From: Siderastrea siderea
Taxonomy: Eukaryota; Cnidaria; Anthozoa; Scleractinia; Rhizangiidae
Assembly (NCBI GenBank): GCA_964030785.1
Contig: OZ034967.1
Coordinates: forward strand, 65,296,742-65,360,741
DNA length: 64,000 bases
Reading direction: 5' to 3'
The notes beneath the pieces are model-generated. The model was not told where the DNA came from, did no database searches, and saw only the letters and a list, made by a program, of their open reading frames with translations. Positions 44,164 through 56,263 of the stretch are shown here, one piece after another; within the stretch, counting starts at the first letter, position 1, and every line of letters starts with the position of its first letter. Position numbers and translations under genes: made by a program.

Positions 44164-44790
44164 CCATATAAACATAACATAAACTTTATTTAATCTCGAA
44201 TTTACAGAGTAGCATTTCGGCTAATTTCTTCGATCTCGCTAAAGTTACAAAAATGAGTAAAATACATATAACATGATTAAAAGAAAGAAATTTAACAATA
44301 CAGACAAATTTACAAAAAATACAATATTATCGTAAGACAAAATTAGCTGGCAAAAAGAGTTGAAATCGGTTGTAGTGCGTTAGTGATCTGGAATTGATGT
44401 GGCTGCCACATTACTATAGGAATTAAGGCCATAGGTAGTTGTACATACTTCAGGTAGGGAGAGGATATCAGTTCCTCTTAAAGAATAGGTGCTGGATCGC
44501 AGTTTAAATATGTCTTTTAAAAATTTTACGTAGTTACCAAAATGAAGACACTTCAATACAGAAAGAATCATATTTTGTATGCGCCTGTTTGCCAGATTTG
44601 TAGTCAGAATTTCAGTCCTCAAAGATAAACCGCAGAATACGCTTATTTAGAAGGTCTAATTTGTCAGAGTCGGGCTTGCTGCAGAAGTGCCACACCATAG
44701 AGCAGTAATAAAAATGGGGTAGTATAAACGCCTTGTAAAGACGTAGTCAAAAGAAGCTTGCCGAACCTAGTCAGAACACTGAACTGATCA
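44164..44790 (-). mobile_element. LINE ORF2 C-terminal remnant, minus strand
   Basis: On the minus strand, fragments of a second LINE type are read: an upstream part around a TMVWHF-like motif in one frame, then NLANRRIQNMILSVLKCLHF in another, ending SLRGTDILSLP and a stop, followed by the 3' region. Frameshifts separate the parts. It begins 180 bp after the stop codon of reductase gene 2, in reverse orientation. Confidence 0.7.
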
Positions 44791-44916
44791 CTGAACACTG
44801 GACACTGAACTGAACTCATATTAAATTATTTTTTATCATGAGTCCGGCTCTGATTTTATTCTATAGCTAGTCAGTTTTTTCATCATCTGATGTTAGTCGT
44901 ATAATGACTTAAAACT

Positions 44917-45262
44917 TCAGTTAAGCACTTGAATTTCCCATTGTTCTTGCCCTAGTATGGCAATATTTGACAAATATAAATTATGCACGACGCGCAGGAA
45001 AGTTCTACAGGCCGCCAGACTCTCAGAATTCAGGGGAATGGCGTCAACGTTCGAAGCGGTGAGAAGCTGAGCTAAGATAAGGCGCGATGAGGAAAGCTTT
45101 TTCAAAATCGAATCGTTCAAAACGTTCGTTTGAGAAATTTCAAGTAACTGGAATCTGTCCTTATTAAGGGGATTACTTAAAGTGAAACCTAATCCGGCAT
45201 TTTCTAACGCTTGCTGGTGCGGGTAGCTGTGGAGCTGTGATAACGGAAGAACACTTTGATAT
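44917..45262 (-). CDS. Unidentified exon-like ORF (possible last exon)
   Basis: On the minus strand an open frame runs from about 45262, just after a TTTTTTTAGTAATATCAAAG acceptor-like run, to a TAG/TGA-type stop at 44917, giving about 112 codons. Composition is gene-like: many Leu and Ser, balanced charge, and a probably helical pattern (LSQLHSYPHQQALE, LNDSILKKLSSSRLILAQLL, SLAACRTFLRVVHNLYL). I do not recognise the family. An upstream ORF at 45511-45714 on the same strand, starting with ATG, might be an earlier exon, but no donor/acceptor pair is certain. It may be a real gene end between the reductases and the tandem duplication, or a decayed gene. Confidence 0.35.
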
Positions 45263-46904
45263 TACTAAAAAAAACTCTATCTATGGAAATTGGATTATTA
45301 TATTTTTTGGAAAAGACAAAAAGGTTCTAAGTCTCTCACTGTGTGGCTTCTATTGACCTTGCGACCACCAATTGATAAGCGTGAGAAATAAAAAAATGCA
45401 AGGGTTATAAGTCGAGAGCGAGGTTGTAAAAATAGTACTCTCCTAAAAATGTCTGCGTGGGAGGCTCTAAAAATAGTTGTTAAGTGGATTGTGACTGGGA
45501 AGACTAGTGGTTAAAGGCTAAGTGGACAGTAGGTATTATTTAATGCGGTTTCAATTGTTTTGTGATGTAGAGATAGTTGCCAGAATACATGAAGAATTGC
45601 AGCATAGAAAAAAACTTGACTATCGTAACACGAAAGCAGAGGATTTTTATGCGATTCCGTCGTCACTTGTTGCGATTTAGAAATATTAGTTTCTTCTAAA
45701 TTTTGGAAAGGCATTCAATTTTTGCAGTTCCAGTTTTTTAGTTATCCAGCGATTTCTACGACAGGAGCTATCTAAAAACACAACCAAGATCTACAAAGTG
45801 CGAAACTGTAACAACAAAATGCCCTTATTTGAGCTGAGGGAAGCGGTTGTTATGAAGTTAGCAACATGGCGACCTTGATATAGTAATTTCTAAATAATGA
45901 GGTAGATTTTTGTGGAAATTACTTTTCCGGTAAATGAATTTTGGGGGATGTTTTTCTGAGATGTAAAACCGAGTGATTTTGGCACTTTAAACCAGCATAA
46001 TAAAGCCTTTATTTATCGAGAGTGGCTGATTGAAGTGGAGATACACTTTTTAAGTAAGGTGCGGCTGATCTTTCAGCCCCATAATCCGTCTTTCTACGTA
46101 AAGGAAGAAGGGATAAGCTGTATAAGTACGCATGAAGTTGCCAATGTTGTAAAAGACGATAATGCAGCCAAACAAAACAGCCTCTATTTTCCTCGTGGCG
46201 CTTAATCAAAGGAAACGCCAAAAACTATAGTCGCTTCCGACAAAACCTTCCGAATTCACTTGTATCTGTGCTGGTTCTTTTTCAGTTCAGGAAGTATTAT
46301 TCCGCTGTCCACGAAGAGAATTAATTCTCTCTTGTCTTGTGCTCTCTCGGTGCTTTTACTTCTGATTTTACTGCGGGGTTTTCAAAGATGATTCCCCCGC
46401 AATAATTCGACCATAATCCTGCAATGATGAAGAAAATTCGCCAACTGACATCCACATAGAACTCACCGTATGGTAAATTTGCGAGTTTTCTTCCTTTTTT
46501 TTTTTGTAACACGATTCGCCAGCCAATTTATTCACGCTATCGATCTCTATTGGCCGTTCATGATTTGCCTATTGTCAGTAAATGGTGAAAGAAATTCATA
46601 GATCCTTTTCAGTAAAGACGTTTATATTTTTGACGACGTTAGTGTTTAATATGCTGTGGATTCGTTTTATGGTCGAAATTTAACTCACCATTGCATGATC
46701 AGAAGTGAATTACGACGGTCGAATCTTAGCCGTCGATTCATGTTTCACAATTCGTGTACTTGCACAGCAATGAAATTGGCTGTAATGTGACGTATTTTGC
46801 AATCCTATGTTTTACGATCACGTGAGATTTCACATCGATTGCACTTTACTTTTCTTTCATTCTACGCGCTGCCTCTCAGCAATTCGTTATTTATTTAATT
46901 TTTT
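45263..46904. other. Intergenic with weak minus-strand frames
   Basis: Minus-strand frames at 45511-45714 and 46009-46221 have mildly gene-like composition, and the latter stops just before an AATAAA. Neither has a recognisable domain. If they belong with the exon at 44917-45262 they would form a minus-strand gene, but I cannot build a model. Confidence 0.3.
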
Positions 46905-47303
46905 ATTTTCACATATTCCGCCTTACATTGATTCCGCCTTACACTGCTTGCCCTAGCGCTGTAGTGGGCGCCCTGCCTTTCGCTTTTGTATTTTCTGTTC
47001 TTGAAGTGTTATTTGTTATCTTAACGAAGCTTAATAAAATAACTATTCTGAATAGATGCATGATTGCAAGTAATGTCAGTGTTAAGAATATAGTATATTG
47101 GTCTTTTTTTCTTTTCAAAGAATGAGTTGTTTGTTGCCAAAAAATGTGATGATTCAGCAAGAGATAAACTTGAGTATGTATTTAATGCTTTTTAATCGTT
47201 TTGCCACATTACCAGTCTGTATTTAGGCCCAGTGAAAGTTTATTTCTTATTCCATGTAAAATAACTGTTGGCGTTCACACCATTAGGCAGAAAAAAGTAG
47301 GAG

Positions 47304-48128
47304 ACTGCATTTTAATGAACATATCAACTGCGTATGTAAGAAAGCTAGTCAGAGGATTAGCGTGTTGATGAGGCTAAGGAACTTAATACCTACTATGGCC
47401 AAGTTACAACTTTATAAGTCGGCAATTCTTCTCACCTCACATACTATCACCTGGTGTGGCACTTTTGTAGGGCCTCAGACACTCGAAGGCTAGAGAGACT
47501 ACAAGAACGGGGATTGCGGGCCAATTTTAGGGACAGACAATCTAACTACCAACAGCTTCTAGATAAAGCAAACTTACCAACTCTGTATAACAGAAGGCTG
47601 CAAGACAGATGTATTCTAATGTATAGAGTAAAACATAACTTGTGTCCCAGGACAATTTGTAATTTATTTCAGGCAAGCAACCACACATATCAATTAAGAA
47701 AAGCCGACTTTGCGCTCCCCAGATTTAATACCGTTGCCTATGGCAAGCACTCGTTAAGATACCGTGGTCCTAAACTGTGGAGTAACCTCTCCAGTAAGGA
47801 GAGACTTGCGAGCAGCCTAAAGGGTTTTAAATCACAAATAAGAAGGCGTGATCTATCGAGCTTTCTAGAAGACGGATGCATGGGTTGCCATCTATGTAAT
47901 TCTTAGTTTCTGTAATTATAAATTGATTATTTTTTATTAGTTTTTTATGTATGTAGTCTTGTAGTTATTTTATGTGTATGTGTCACAGTTAATTTTATAT
48001 TTTTCATTGTTATTATAGTTATCTTATAGTTACCTTTAACTGTTAGTTAGGTGTCCCCTATTAGCAGGGGGATTTCCCCCTGCTAGACACTTTAGACACG
48101 TTAAAAAAGTTTCTATTCTGTACTATTC
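47304..48128 (+). mobile_element. 5'-truncated LINE inserted in copy 1
   Basis: Plus-strand ORF2 C-terminal part: one frame reads SQRISVLMRLRNLIPTMAKL, then after a frameshift near 47462 the frame continues through RLERLQERGLRANF and LPTLYNRRLQDRCILMYRVK, ending CHLCNS and a TAG at 47904-47906, followed by about 220 bp of AT-rich 3' region. The family resembles CR1/Jockey-type tails. The matching point in copy 2 (about 56785-56800) has no insert, so it entered after the duplication. Confidence 0.82.
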
Positions 48129-48692
48129 TAAAAAAAGCAAGTTGATGTTTGGCTCTCACCTTCACCGAGGCTGTTAAGTCTTTAACGAAAAAAGCACTCA
48201 AATTATGCATTCAAACATACTTCAAAATTTCTCGAGGTAACCACATCAACCGGTAAGTGGAACTTTCGTTAATAGTTAGAAAGCTTTTTCACTGGTACAT
48301 TTTTGCTTTTAATGAGATATCGCGAAAACTTGAGAACAAAATGTTTCATTTAAAATGGCAGGTTGATGTTTGCCGCTTCCCGTAAACACTCACTATCGAG
48401 CCTGGAACTACCTATTACCTTATTATAGGAAATTATTTAAATTTACAATTTATACAGATATTACTAAATTCGTCGTAGTGGCGAATAAAGTAAATTAAAG
48501 CGAAAGAGACGGTGAAATTTCCGGTGGAGGTTTCGTATTCTATCAAGGAAGGGCATCCGTTTCCTGTGCCGGCTCTTGAACACCCATTTCCACAAACTAT
48601 TTGTTTTCATAATCTTAAATAACCAAACGATGGCATTAGCAGAACTCAAGACAGATCTTTCATGAAAGAGTGCAGCAAGTGGTGATAAAGCA

Positions 48693-48729
48693 TTTTCCAC
48701 GAGGCAGCTCAGCTGGACAATAATTCTTG
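48693..48729 (+). other. Exon-like block 1a
   Basis: TTCCACGAGGCAGCTCAGCT followed by GGACAATAATTCTTG. The same block occurs four times, twice in each duplication copy. This one has no strong donor after it. It might be the relic of a duplicated noncoding first exon or promoter. Confidence 0.35.
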
Positions 48730-49810
48730 TTTTTGAAATTCATAGAATGACGTACCGTATTTTACTGACAAAATTCACTGCCACACTCACTACCAAAACG
48801 ATGTGACTGTGAATTTCGTGCTTAATGAACATTACATCTGTAATGCTTTTGGTCCAATATCAGTGAAAGGAACGGAAATTTTGAAAGGCTCAGACTAAGC
48901 TCCTTAAAAAAATATTCGTTTGTTGGCATGGCTTGATTTCTAAAAGTACCAATTTTGACAAGCTATTACGGCTCCAATCATTTTTTTCGGGGATTCCAAC
49001 CCACAAACGACCAAATCTATTGGTGGTCATTTTAGATTTTTAAACCACTTGTAGAGTTACAAATAAGACCAAAAATTCAACCCAAAAAGTACCCCAGGTG
49101 CCTCTGTTACACCGGGGATTTTTTTTCGCTGGCGAGCTCAACTATTTTGCGAGGAATAGAGTTCTGTGAACATGATATACTTCTACCACTAGACGTTGAA
49201 GAAAACCTATGCACATTAACGTCGAAAACAAGTTAATTAATAGCATCTCAGGTTGTGAACACCCTTAAAGTGTGCCGTCTAATACTTCCTTTTTTATTTA
49301 TAATAAGTGTTCTTGCTTATTGATGACGAGATTGAACTTGTACACAATGCATCACTGAAAAGATCAGTGAGAATATGCCAAGCAAAGAAAGCTGTTTTGT
49401 ATCAAATTGGCCATTGCTAAGGACAAGATTCACAATTTGGGGTCAAAATGGCAGAAATTATCATTATAAAAATTAATGTTCCTCTTTAATAAGGTTGCGG
49501 AAAATAAGGTACTTTGTGAATCGAATTCATATCAGCAACTGGAACATAATTTTCGTTTTTCTTTACAAACTCATCACTTAAAAGCCGTCTGCAAATAAAG
49601 GAAAAGGCTATTTTTGGGATTTGACTGCGAACAGTTAATAACGTCCGTTCCCGAAAACGAAGACACATCATCCGTTTCCTGTTTCAGCTATTTGTTTTTA
49701 TGTTAATTGCTCATGCTAATGAGATAACATAACTGAACCATCGCATGCGCAGAACGCATGACAGACCCATCATAAACGAGTTTAACAAGTGGTGATACTA
49801 GTAAAGGCGT

Positions 49811-49880
49811 CTTCCACGAGGCAGCTCAGCTGGACAAGAATTCTTGCGATACACTTTATCACAACACACAGGCCAAACAG
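49811..49880 (+). other. Exon-like block 1b with strong splice donor
   Basis: The repeated TTCCACGAGGCAGCTCAGCT block continues for 45 bases to AAACAG|GTAAGT at 49880/49881, a consensus donor. It could be a noncoding 5' exon. No downstream coding exon can be assigned. Confidence 0.4.
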
Positions 49881-51743
49881 GTAAGTGAAGTACTGAAGAG
49901 AACAAAACATGTAATCTCAAAGAATAACTTACCGTACTTTACCCACAAATTTCAGAGCTTAAATTGTTCCTTTGGTTGGTTCCTTCTCAGGGAATATCTG
50001 TTCCGAAGGCCTATAAATTGCCTGAGATATTACGATTAATTGCAATCAAATCTAGAGATTTCTTTGGCGAGACATCACTCTACACTTTCGTAGCTGGGAG
50101 ACTGATGAATTCCTTTTGTTTTCGGAGGGGGAAATAGGTCCTTTATTCTTTAGAGTGTAAAATAAGGCCAGCTAGCATTTTCGGAGAGCTATCAGCAGCT
50201 CGGAAATTCGGCGGATAGCATTGTGTTTTCCAAAATTTTCTTCGGCCTTAATTCTGAACCAAATACTTCCGACAGATCAACTTACGTTGCCTTTCAAAAC
50301 CTCTAAAACAATCTAAGAAAGTAGACTGAAAATAATATTTCAAGTACTTCGCTAAAAGTTTTTCCTTGGGTGTCCCTTTTGTTTCAATACCTAAACGTTA
50401 TAACCATGAACGTCGAGCTTGCCTGTTTTGAAAGCGCCCAGCGACCAAAACTCGTATGTAAAGTTTCAAGCGGTTAAGTTACATTTGTGATCTTTTTGGT
50501 CTTGTGTAAAGTTACGACTTCGACATTTTTACATCGTTATGCTCTTTATGCATCTTTACTGTTATTGATCATCAATTTCGTCACAACGTTGCCAAAGTTG
50601 GGCGAGTGGATCAGTCCACAGTGAGTGAGACGGTTATGAAACAAGGTTTTCAAACGGAAAATTCAGTGAAGCGAGCATGGCTTCAGCGCAAACCAAGTCA
50701 AAATACTCACATGCAGCAGGCTTTGGAAACAATTTTCTATAAAACTGACCTTTATTCCGCTCCAAGATTTGCTCAAATCCACTGAATGATTTCTCTGAGT
50801 TCACTAAATCTACTTTCATTTCCTTCGGAGCTTCGCGTCGGCTGCGTGTTCTCGCTCTTCAACAACTTTTGTTTTCAAACTGCGACAAATAACTTCACTT
50901 TTATCGATCCGCGCAAATAATATCAGGCATGTTCAATCGACTAAAACGTAAATTTCACCGACCTGACAATTGTGTCCTTATTGAACATTTCATGTCACTG
51001 AAATTGAAGCCATTGAAACATTTGGAGAACCGGCGACGTAAGAGAAGAGTGCGACATAGGGCCTGCTACCATTTTCAACGGATATAGAGATTGCGTGTCC
51101 TAAAATGTACTTCAACTTAAATTTTCAGCTACAGAATCCTAAGACATCGATCTGTGTTATCTTGTATAAAATGCCTTTCAAAGGCGCGGAAACAATCTCA
51201 GAAAACAGAATATGACATTATGCTTGTTAAGTTTTTCCCGTCCGCAAGGTACCGCTGTTATGCGTGCTATAGATTCACATCAAACGTTTTTCAATCTCCT
51301 TGTATTGATCCAGTTGGTATCTAAAGGTATTTATTAATCCAGTTATTAATCCAGATATTAACTCCAGTTGGTATCCAATTTCACTACCCTCACACGCGCA
51401 GCTCTATAACTTCTATACACAAACTTATCCCTGTCACTCCAGATTTAAATCAACTGATTAACGCTATTTTCACTCCGGAGAAAGCCTTCATTCTGAAGAA
51501 CTGATGGCAGTGGCTAATGTACTCTCGACTCCTAGTGAGCCCTATTCGCTCTTCATTTGTAGGTTTCCACCGTCTCTTCTAGGCCACAAGACAGTAGAAA
51601 CGTATCCCGTAACTTAGTAGTCTGCTCCTCAAGAAGGCTCATTATATATACTAACTAGACTCGTCGGACAGAAGTGCTGGAACGAAAGCATGCACAAAAT
51701 TTTTCTACTGAGCGTTGCACTTGTAAGGAAATGCAGTAAAGAG

Positions 51744-52199
51744 TACCGTATTTTCTCAATTAAATGCCGGGGGCGGTTTTTTTTCCTAGACCTCGAAGAT
51801 CTGGCGTTTATTTGAACCCGGCAATTATTCGGGGCCCGGCGTTTATTAAAATGTTGTATTGTTCATCCTTTTTGATAGCCCAATTTCTTTTAGTATTTAT
51901 TACTTTGTAAGTTCACTAAACTTACAGCAAAATAAAGCACAACATAAGTTCGACAGGAATAAAATGTCACCGATTTCATCTCTAGTCGATTAAGTTGAAA
52001 ACATGGTGGAGAACTGGGTGCTCAGTAGCGTTCCTTTAGTTGGAATGAGAGGAATAAATTGAACTGAAGTACTCAAATAAACGTCGGTACCTCGACGAAA
52101 AGCCCCCGGTGTTCATTTCAAATTTGACCATGTGGACCCAGCATTTATTTGATCCCGGCGTTTGTTCGAGGCATGGCGTTTAATCGAGAAAATACGGTA
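51744..52199. mobile_element. TA-flanked MITE, ends CCGTATTTTCTC
   Basis: TA|CCGTATTTTCTCAATTAA at the left is mirrored by TTAATCGAGAAAATACGG|TA at the right, with more inverted similarity inward (GCCGGGGGCGG / GGCGTTT words). TA flanks suit a Tc1/mariner-type element. The 456-bp body has no transposase. Its left half is also in copy 2 (61918-62141). Confidence 0.78.
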
Positions 52200-52326
52200 C
52201 ATGAAATGTTGCCCCGCGCAGCATCTTTTATACAACTGAGAATAAAAAGGTTCAAAGATTTTCAGTCAACTTTCTCGAAACGGAAACCTCCATAACTAAG
52301 ACTGTCTTGTTTTTAAAGTGGGCACC

Positions 52327-53724
52327 TTAGGGACTGTGCAATAATTACCTGGAGGGGGGGGGGGGGTTGGGAAATGGGTAAAATAAGGCTCAAAATTAAG
52401 TCGCAGCACCCCTCTCACTAAGCAAAAATTAACTTTAACCTCCCCTCACCTACTGTTAACATTAACGTCAACCCCCCACCCCCCCATCCCCTGCTTCCTC
52501 CCCGCATTGGTTCCCTCATACCTAATTTACGTGTTGGATGTCTTCCTCAGGCACAAAAAGTATTTCAAATTACTCTTCAACGTATGAGTTCTCCCCATCG
52601 GAATCACTTGATCTGATTCTGAAGTTGTGTCGTCTTCGCACGATTTATAAAATTCTTCATCTTCCAGAACATCCCTGGCAGCATTTTCACGTGCATGGCT
52701 GAGAACTCGTTTAGTTAAATCAGCCTTACTTCCGCTTATCTTGAGACCATGTTGTTTCAAATACATTTTCAGCTGGTTGTTCGTAAGCGCTTCCATATCT
52801 GTTTCATTTTCTAAGAAATATTAGACGGAAGAGCGTTCCTTTTTCTTACTCTTTTTTTCGCCTTTGCATCCAAGAACTCAAGGTGCTCTACATAAATTTT
52901 ACACGCAGTCTCGTCCACGTTGTACTGGGAACAGAACTCTTGCAAAGACCTTTCTTCAGAGGAGGAAATTTTCCCTCGTTGAGCAATTCCTTTATCTGGA
53001 CACTCGGGAGAAGTTTATAAGCTTACTTTGCAAAGTAATCAAACTGTTTATATTTACATAGATCAATTTATTGCTATTAAAGTCAGCAGTTGGGTTTCCA
53101 TCCTCTTTAATTATAATACAATGTAGGCTATCCCTCATTGGCATCTTTCTTTTTCATTGAATAACATCATAGTGTCAGGGCCACAGCGAGACTTTTCTGA
53201 TAACCGAGGCAATTGCGAAAGCGCCGAAGGCGCGAACTCTTAGGGGGGTCTGGGGGCATGCTCCCCCAGAAAATTTCGAAATCTAGACGCTCGGAAACGC
53301 CATTTTAAGCGTTTTCCTGGTGGTATTTTCCCCCAAACATAACCAAAATCCAAACTAACTTTAACGGCATTCCTAGTGCCAATAAAGTAGAACTGTTTTA
53401 ATATGTAACAGAGGCATTCCTCTCTTGCTGCATGACAGACAGGAAAATATTAAATAATCAGCCAGTTCAGAGATCAAAGCACCTGGAGTTGATATTTTCC
53501 CAGTTTAATTTCAGTGTGAGCAAGTATAAATGTTTGAACTCTAATAGCTCTTCTACCACTTTTCCAGTTTGTGAAAAAGAGTGAAAGAAGTAATGCCCCC
53601 CCTGTATGTATTAAATTTTGCATCCAACCCCCCCTCTCTCTAGTTGTGATTTTCCCCTATGCCCCCCCTTTTGGTTTCCCAACACCCCCCCCCCCCCTTC
53701 AGGTGATTATTGCACAGTCCCTTA
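52327..53724. mobile_element. TIR transposon carrying a SAP-domain ORF
   Basis: The ends GGGACTGTGCAATAATTACC (from 52330) and AGGTGATTATTGCACAGTCCC (to 53721) are inverted repeats of about 21 bp, followed inward by G-rich and C-rich runs and a shared TTGGGAAA word. TTA flanks both sides (52327-52329, 53722-53724), a 3-bp target duplication as in PIF/Harbinger elements. The 1.4-kb body contains the SAP-domain ORF at 52527-52796 and, near 53200-53280, a GGGGGTCTGGGGGCATGCTC repeat. No transposase is present. Confidence 0.65.
52527..52796 (-). CDS. SAP-domain protein fragment (89 aa ORF)
   Basis: A true ATG at 52796 on the minus strand opens 89 codons. Residues 4-34 match the SAP motif, a helix-loop-helix DNA-binding fold: LTNNQLKMYLKQHG, then GLKISGSKADLTKRV with the expected Leu, Gly and Lys positions. 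An acidic, Ser-rich stretch follows (residues 43-65). The last 20 residues look like read-through, so the true exon may end at a donor near residue 70. SAP domains bind AT-rich or scaffold DNA in nuclear proteins. Here it lies inside a TIR element, so it may be an accessory protein of that element or the captured first exon of a host gene. Confidence 0.55.
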   Translation of the reverse strand: MEALTNNQLKMYLKQHGLKISGSKADLTKRVLSHARENAARDVLEDEEFYKSCEDDTTSESDQVIPMGRTHTLKSNLKYFLCLRKTSNT

Positions 53725-53966
53725 AGTTGGGTCCTGCCGTAACTGATTCATGATCAGTCATTTCGCTGTAGCTTAACTTTCTTTGAAGGCTACGTAACGG
53801 TAATTTTGTGCCGGAGTTTGGTCAAACCAGTGTGACAATGTAGCTTTGGTCAGATGCAAACCCTGATTCTAAAGGATAGTCAGTACTAGACACATTGGAG
53901 GAGCTTCAGTGGAAAGAGAAGAGCAGCCTCAATTATTTTGCAATTCATGTTCACCCTGGCCATCTT

Positions 53967-53967
<1 letters not shown>

Positions 53968-54045
<78 letters not shown>
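53968..54045. repeat. CA microsatellite, about 39 units
   Basis: A perfect CA array. The matching place in copy 2 (62214-62223) has only about five units, so it expanded here or shrank there after the duplication. Confidence 0.97.
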
Positions 54046-54047
<2 letters not shown>

Positions 54048-55080
54048 ATCCACAGTTTCAGTGCACTAACAAAGAGATTTTTATTAAAGCTTGGACCTTA
54101 TTTTAGGTTCTACTAGTTAAGTGTAGGACTTTAGCTTAACCGGCTGTTGTAGTAGTAACGTACTCAGATGAGAGTGGCGGTTCGTCGATTCCATTTAGGC
54201 TTCAAGCGCTTCATGGTTCCCACTGCTCCGTTCTCCACCCATTTATTGGCTTCTTCGACTCAGATCAATTTACAACTCAATTAACAACTTAACACAAACT
54301 TTTTCACGTGCTTTCTTTTACAAGCTCAAGAGAACGTAAATTATCTAACCTAAATTACAACATCAATAATTCATCTTACCTAAGGACCCAAAGTGTGAAT
54401 TTCGTGCGGCAGAACCAGTTAGAAATGTCATCCGAGGGCCAGCAATATCAGTCTCAGTAATAATTTAATAAGTGTTCCAAAATCTCACTGGATAAAAAGG
54501 TGCATAGCTAATAAGATAGAAGGAAAGGCCGTTTTGGGAGCCGTGAAAACTCACTGAAGGGGGAGAATTTTAAAGATGATCTAACTGAAAGGAAACTCGA
54601 TTCAGCAATGAACATTAATGCAAAGGTGACTAAGAACACAGGTGTAATTAAGCGAGTGTAAACTCCCCATGGAATGTGAGAGAGAACTGAACACCAGACA
54701 ATCACTACTTGGTTCTGCGCATTTAGAATCAAAATCGTGAATAACCCAAACCAAAATACAAACTGTATCCCATAACAATAGAATATTTTTATACGTTTGC
54801 TAATACAATTTATATTTCTCTGCCACTGTTTCAACACCAAACTAAATATCCCTTTATATTATACGATAAAATTAATTTCAGTGTGAATTTCCTGTTGTTT
54901 CTAGTTTTGGTCTTTAACATAATTGATGCGAATGTATCTTTTTCCTTTTCAAAGTGTTGCCAAAAATAGATTTCGTACCTCCTTAAGATAGAAACTTCAC
55001 TAAGACGGAAAATTGGTGGTGATCTCGACGGTGTGTGTCTTAGAAAGAGATCACTGAACAGTCACTAGCTTTCGTGTTTG

Positions 55081-55100
55081 CCCCCCCCCCCCCCCCCCCC
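55081..55100. repeat. C20 run
   Basis: Twenty consecutive C in copy 1. The interval around it (about 55010-55190) has no close match in copy 2, where different sequence stands at 63125-63610. Confidence 0.9.
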
Positions 55101-55908
55101 TCTACCCGAAGAACCGGTCAATCGTAACTCCGTGCTATCGTTTGATCCATCGTTTCATTCCTTCGCTCCCCAAAGCGGCCTGCGAGATTTAAGTTTCGTA
55201 TCCGCGGTTATGTCTTCTTTGTTTACATTAATTGACGCGTTGTTTTTACTTCATATGCTATTGCCAATTTTGTAAACTGAAAACACGCGAATTAACCTTT
55301 AGAATGAATCTCCGTTTGTATGAAAGTATTTAATAATCCGCATCTCCAGTTCTTCTCAATTTCCTATTTTTATGTACGTAGTATGGTATCTTAGCACCTT
55401 CCAAATAAACGTTCTCATTAGGCTTAACTGATGTGTTGTAAGTCATTCTATTTTTGGTCTTAACTTAATCGAGAAAAGCCTTTTATCCCTTTACTGTAGA
55501 GTGGATTCTCCACTCGTATAATATATTTGGTTCAGTGTCGTAAATTGTCTGGCAATGATCAGCTTGCAGAGTTTATTCTAGAAATTGCCTAATAATTAAT
55601 GACGACGCTATCGGCCCCCTTCACCGATTTTAGAGGTCTCTTTTCATGAGGGAGTGCCAACATTGATCATGCTAGACAAAAAGCCATCCAGATTACGAAC
55701 GTCAGGCTAATACTTGACAAAAGTTTGCGTGCCACGCGCTGGAGCAAACCCTACTGATACGCCAAAAAAGATTTTGTTTTGCGGAAACGTTCTCTAAATA
55801 AATCCTGGCTGTCACAATTTGTTCTGTTTATAAGGATTAATAGATATTCCGCCTTACATTGATTCTGAATAGAGGCATAATTCGAAGTCATCTCACTGTT
55901 AAGAATAT

Positions 55909-56226
55909 AATAATAATAATAAAATAATAATAATAATAATTTTTTTTTTTTTTTTAATAATAATATAATCTTTATTGATAGTCATAGTAAAAATACAACG
56001 GACAGATAAGAATAAGACGCTAAGAAATTACAATCAAATTATTAGTTTAAAAAAAATTTTTAAGAAGTAAAATTCTTTTCTTAATTCTTAATTCTTCTTC
56101 TTATTGTTGATAGTAATGATAATCTGCATTACAAATCAATCAATGGGTTAAAAATACTAATGATTTATGAAAAGGTAAATAAAATATTCCAATAGTTAAA
56201 TTGGAATATATAATAATAATAATAAC

Positions 56227-56263
<37 letters not shown>

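Larger units (their letters stand above)
46905..55846. repeat. Tandem segmental duplication, copy 1
   Basis: This roughly 9-kb stretch recurs in direct orientation from 55847. Anchors, copy 1 to copy 2: 46910 to 55848, 47160 to 56641, 48150 to 56800, 48480 to 57783, 49317 to 59219, 50640 to 60645, 51480 to 61645, 54508 to 62636, 55480 to 63948. The best blocks match at roughly nine bases in ten by eye. Copy 1 alone has the LINE at 47304-48128, the 1.86-kb segment 52035-53896 and a long CA tract. Confidence 0.88.

Noticed and set aside
48464..48700. Minus-strand ORF of 78 codons in copy 1
   Set aside because: Copy 2 has a one-base deletion that shifts the frame, and its first codon is not ATG.
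53895..54116. Thr-His repeat ORF
   Set aside because: It is the CA microsatellite in one frame.
54508..54840. Minus-strand ORF with two hydrophobic helices, possibly a membrane receptor fragment, with a partner at 62636-62878
   Set aside because: The copies differ by a four-base indel that breaks the frame and mainly by amino-acid-changing substitutions. No receptor motif is present.
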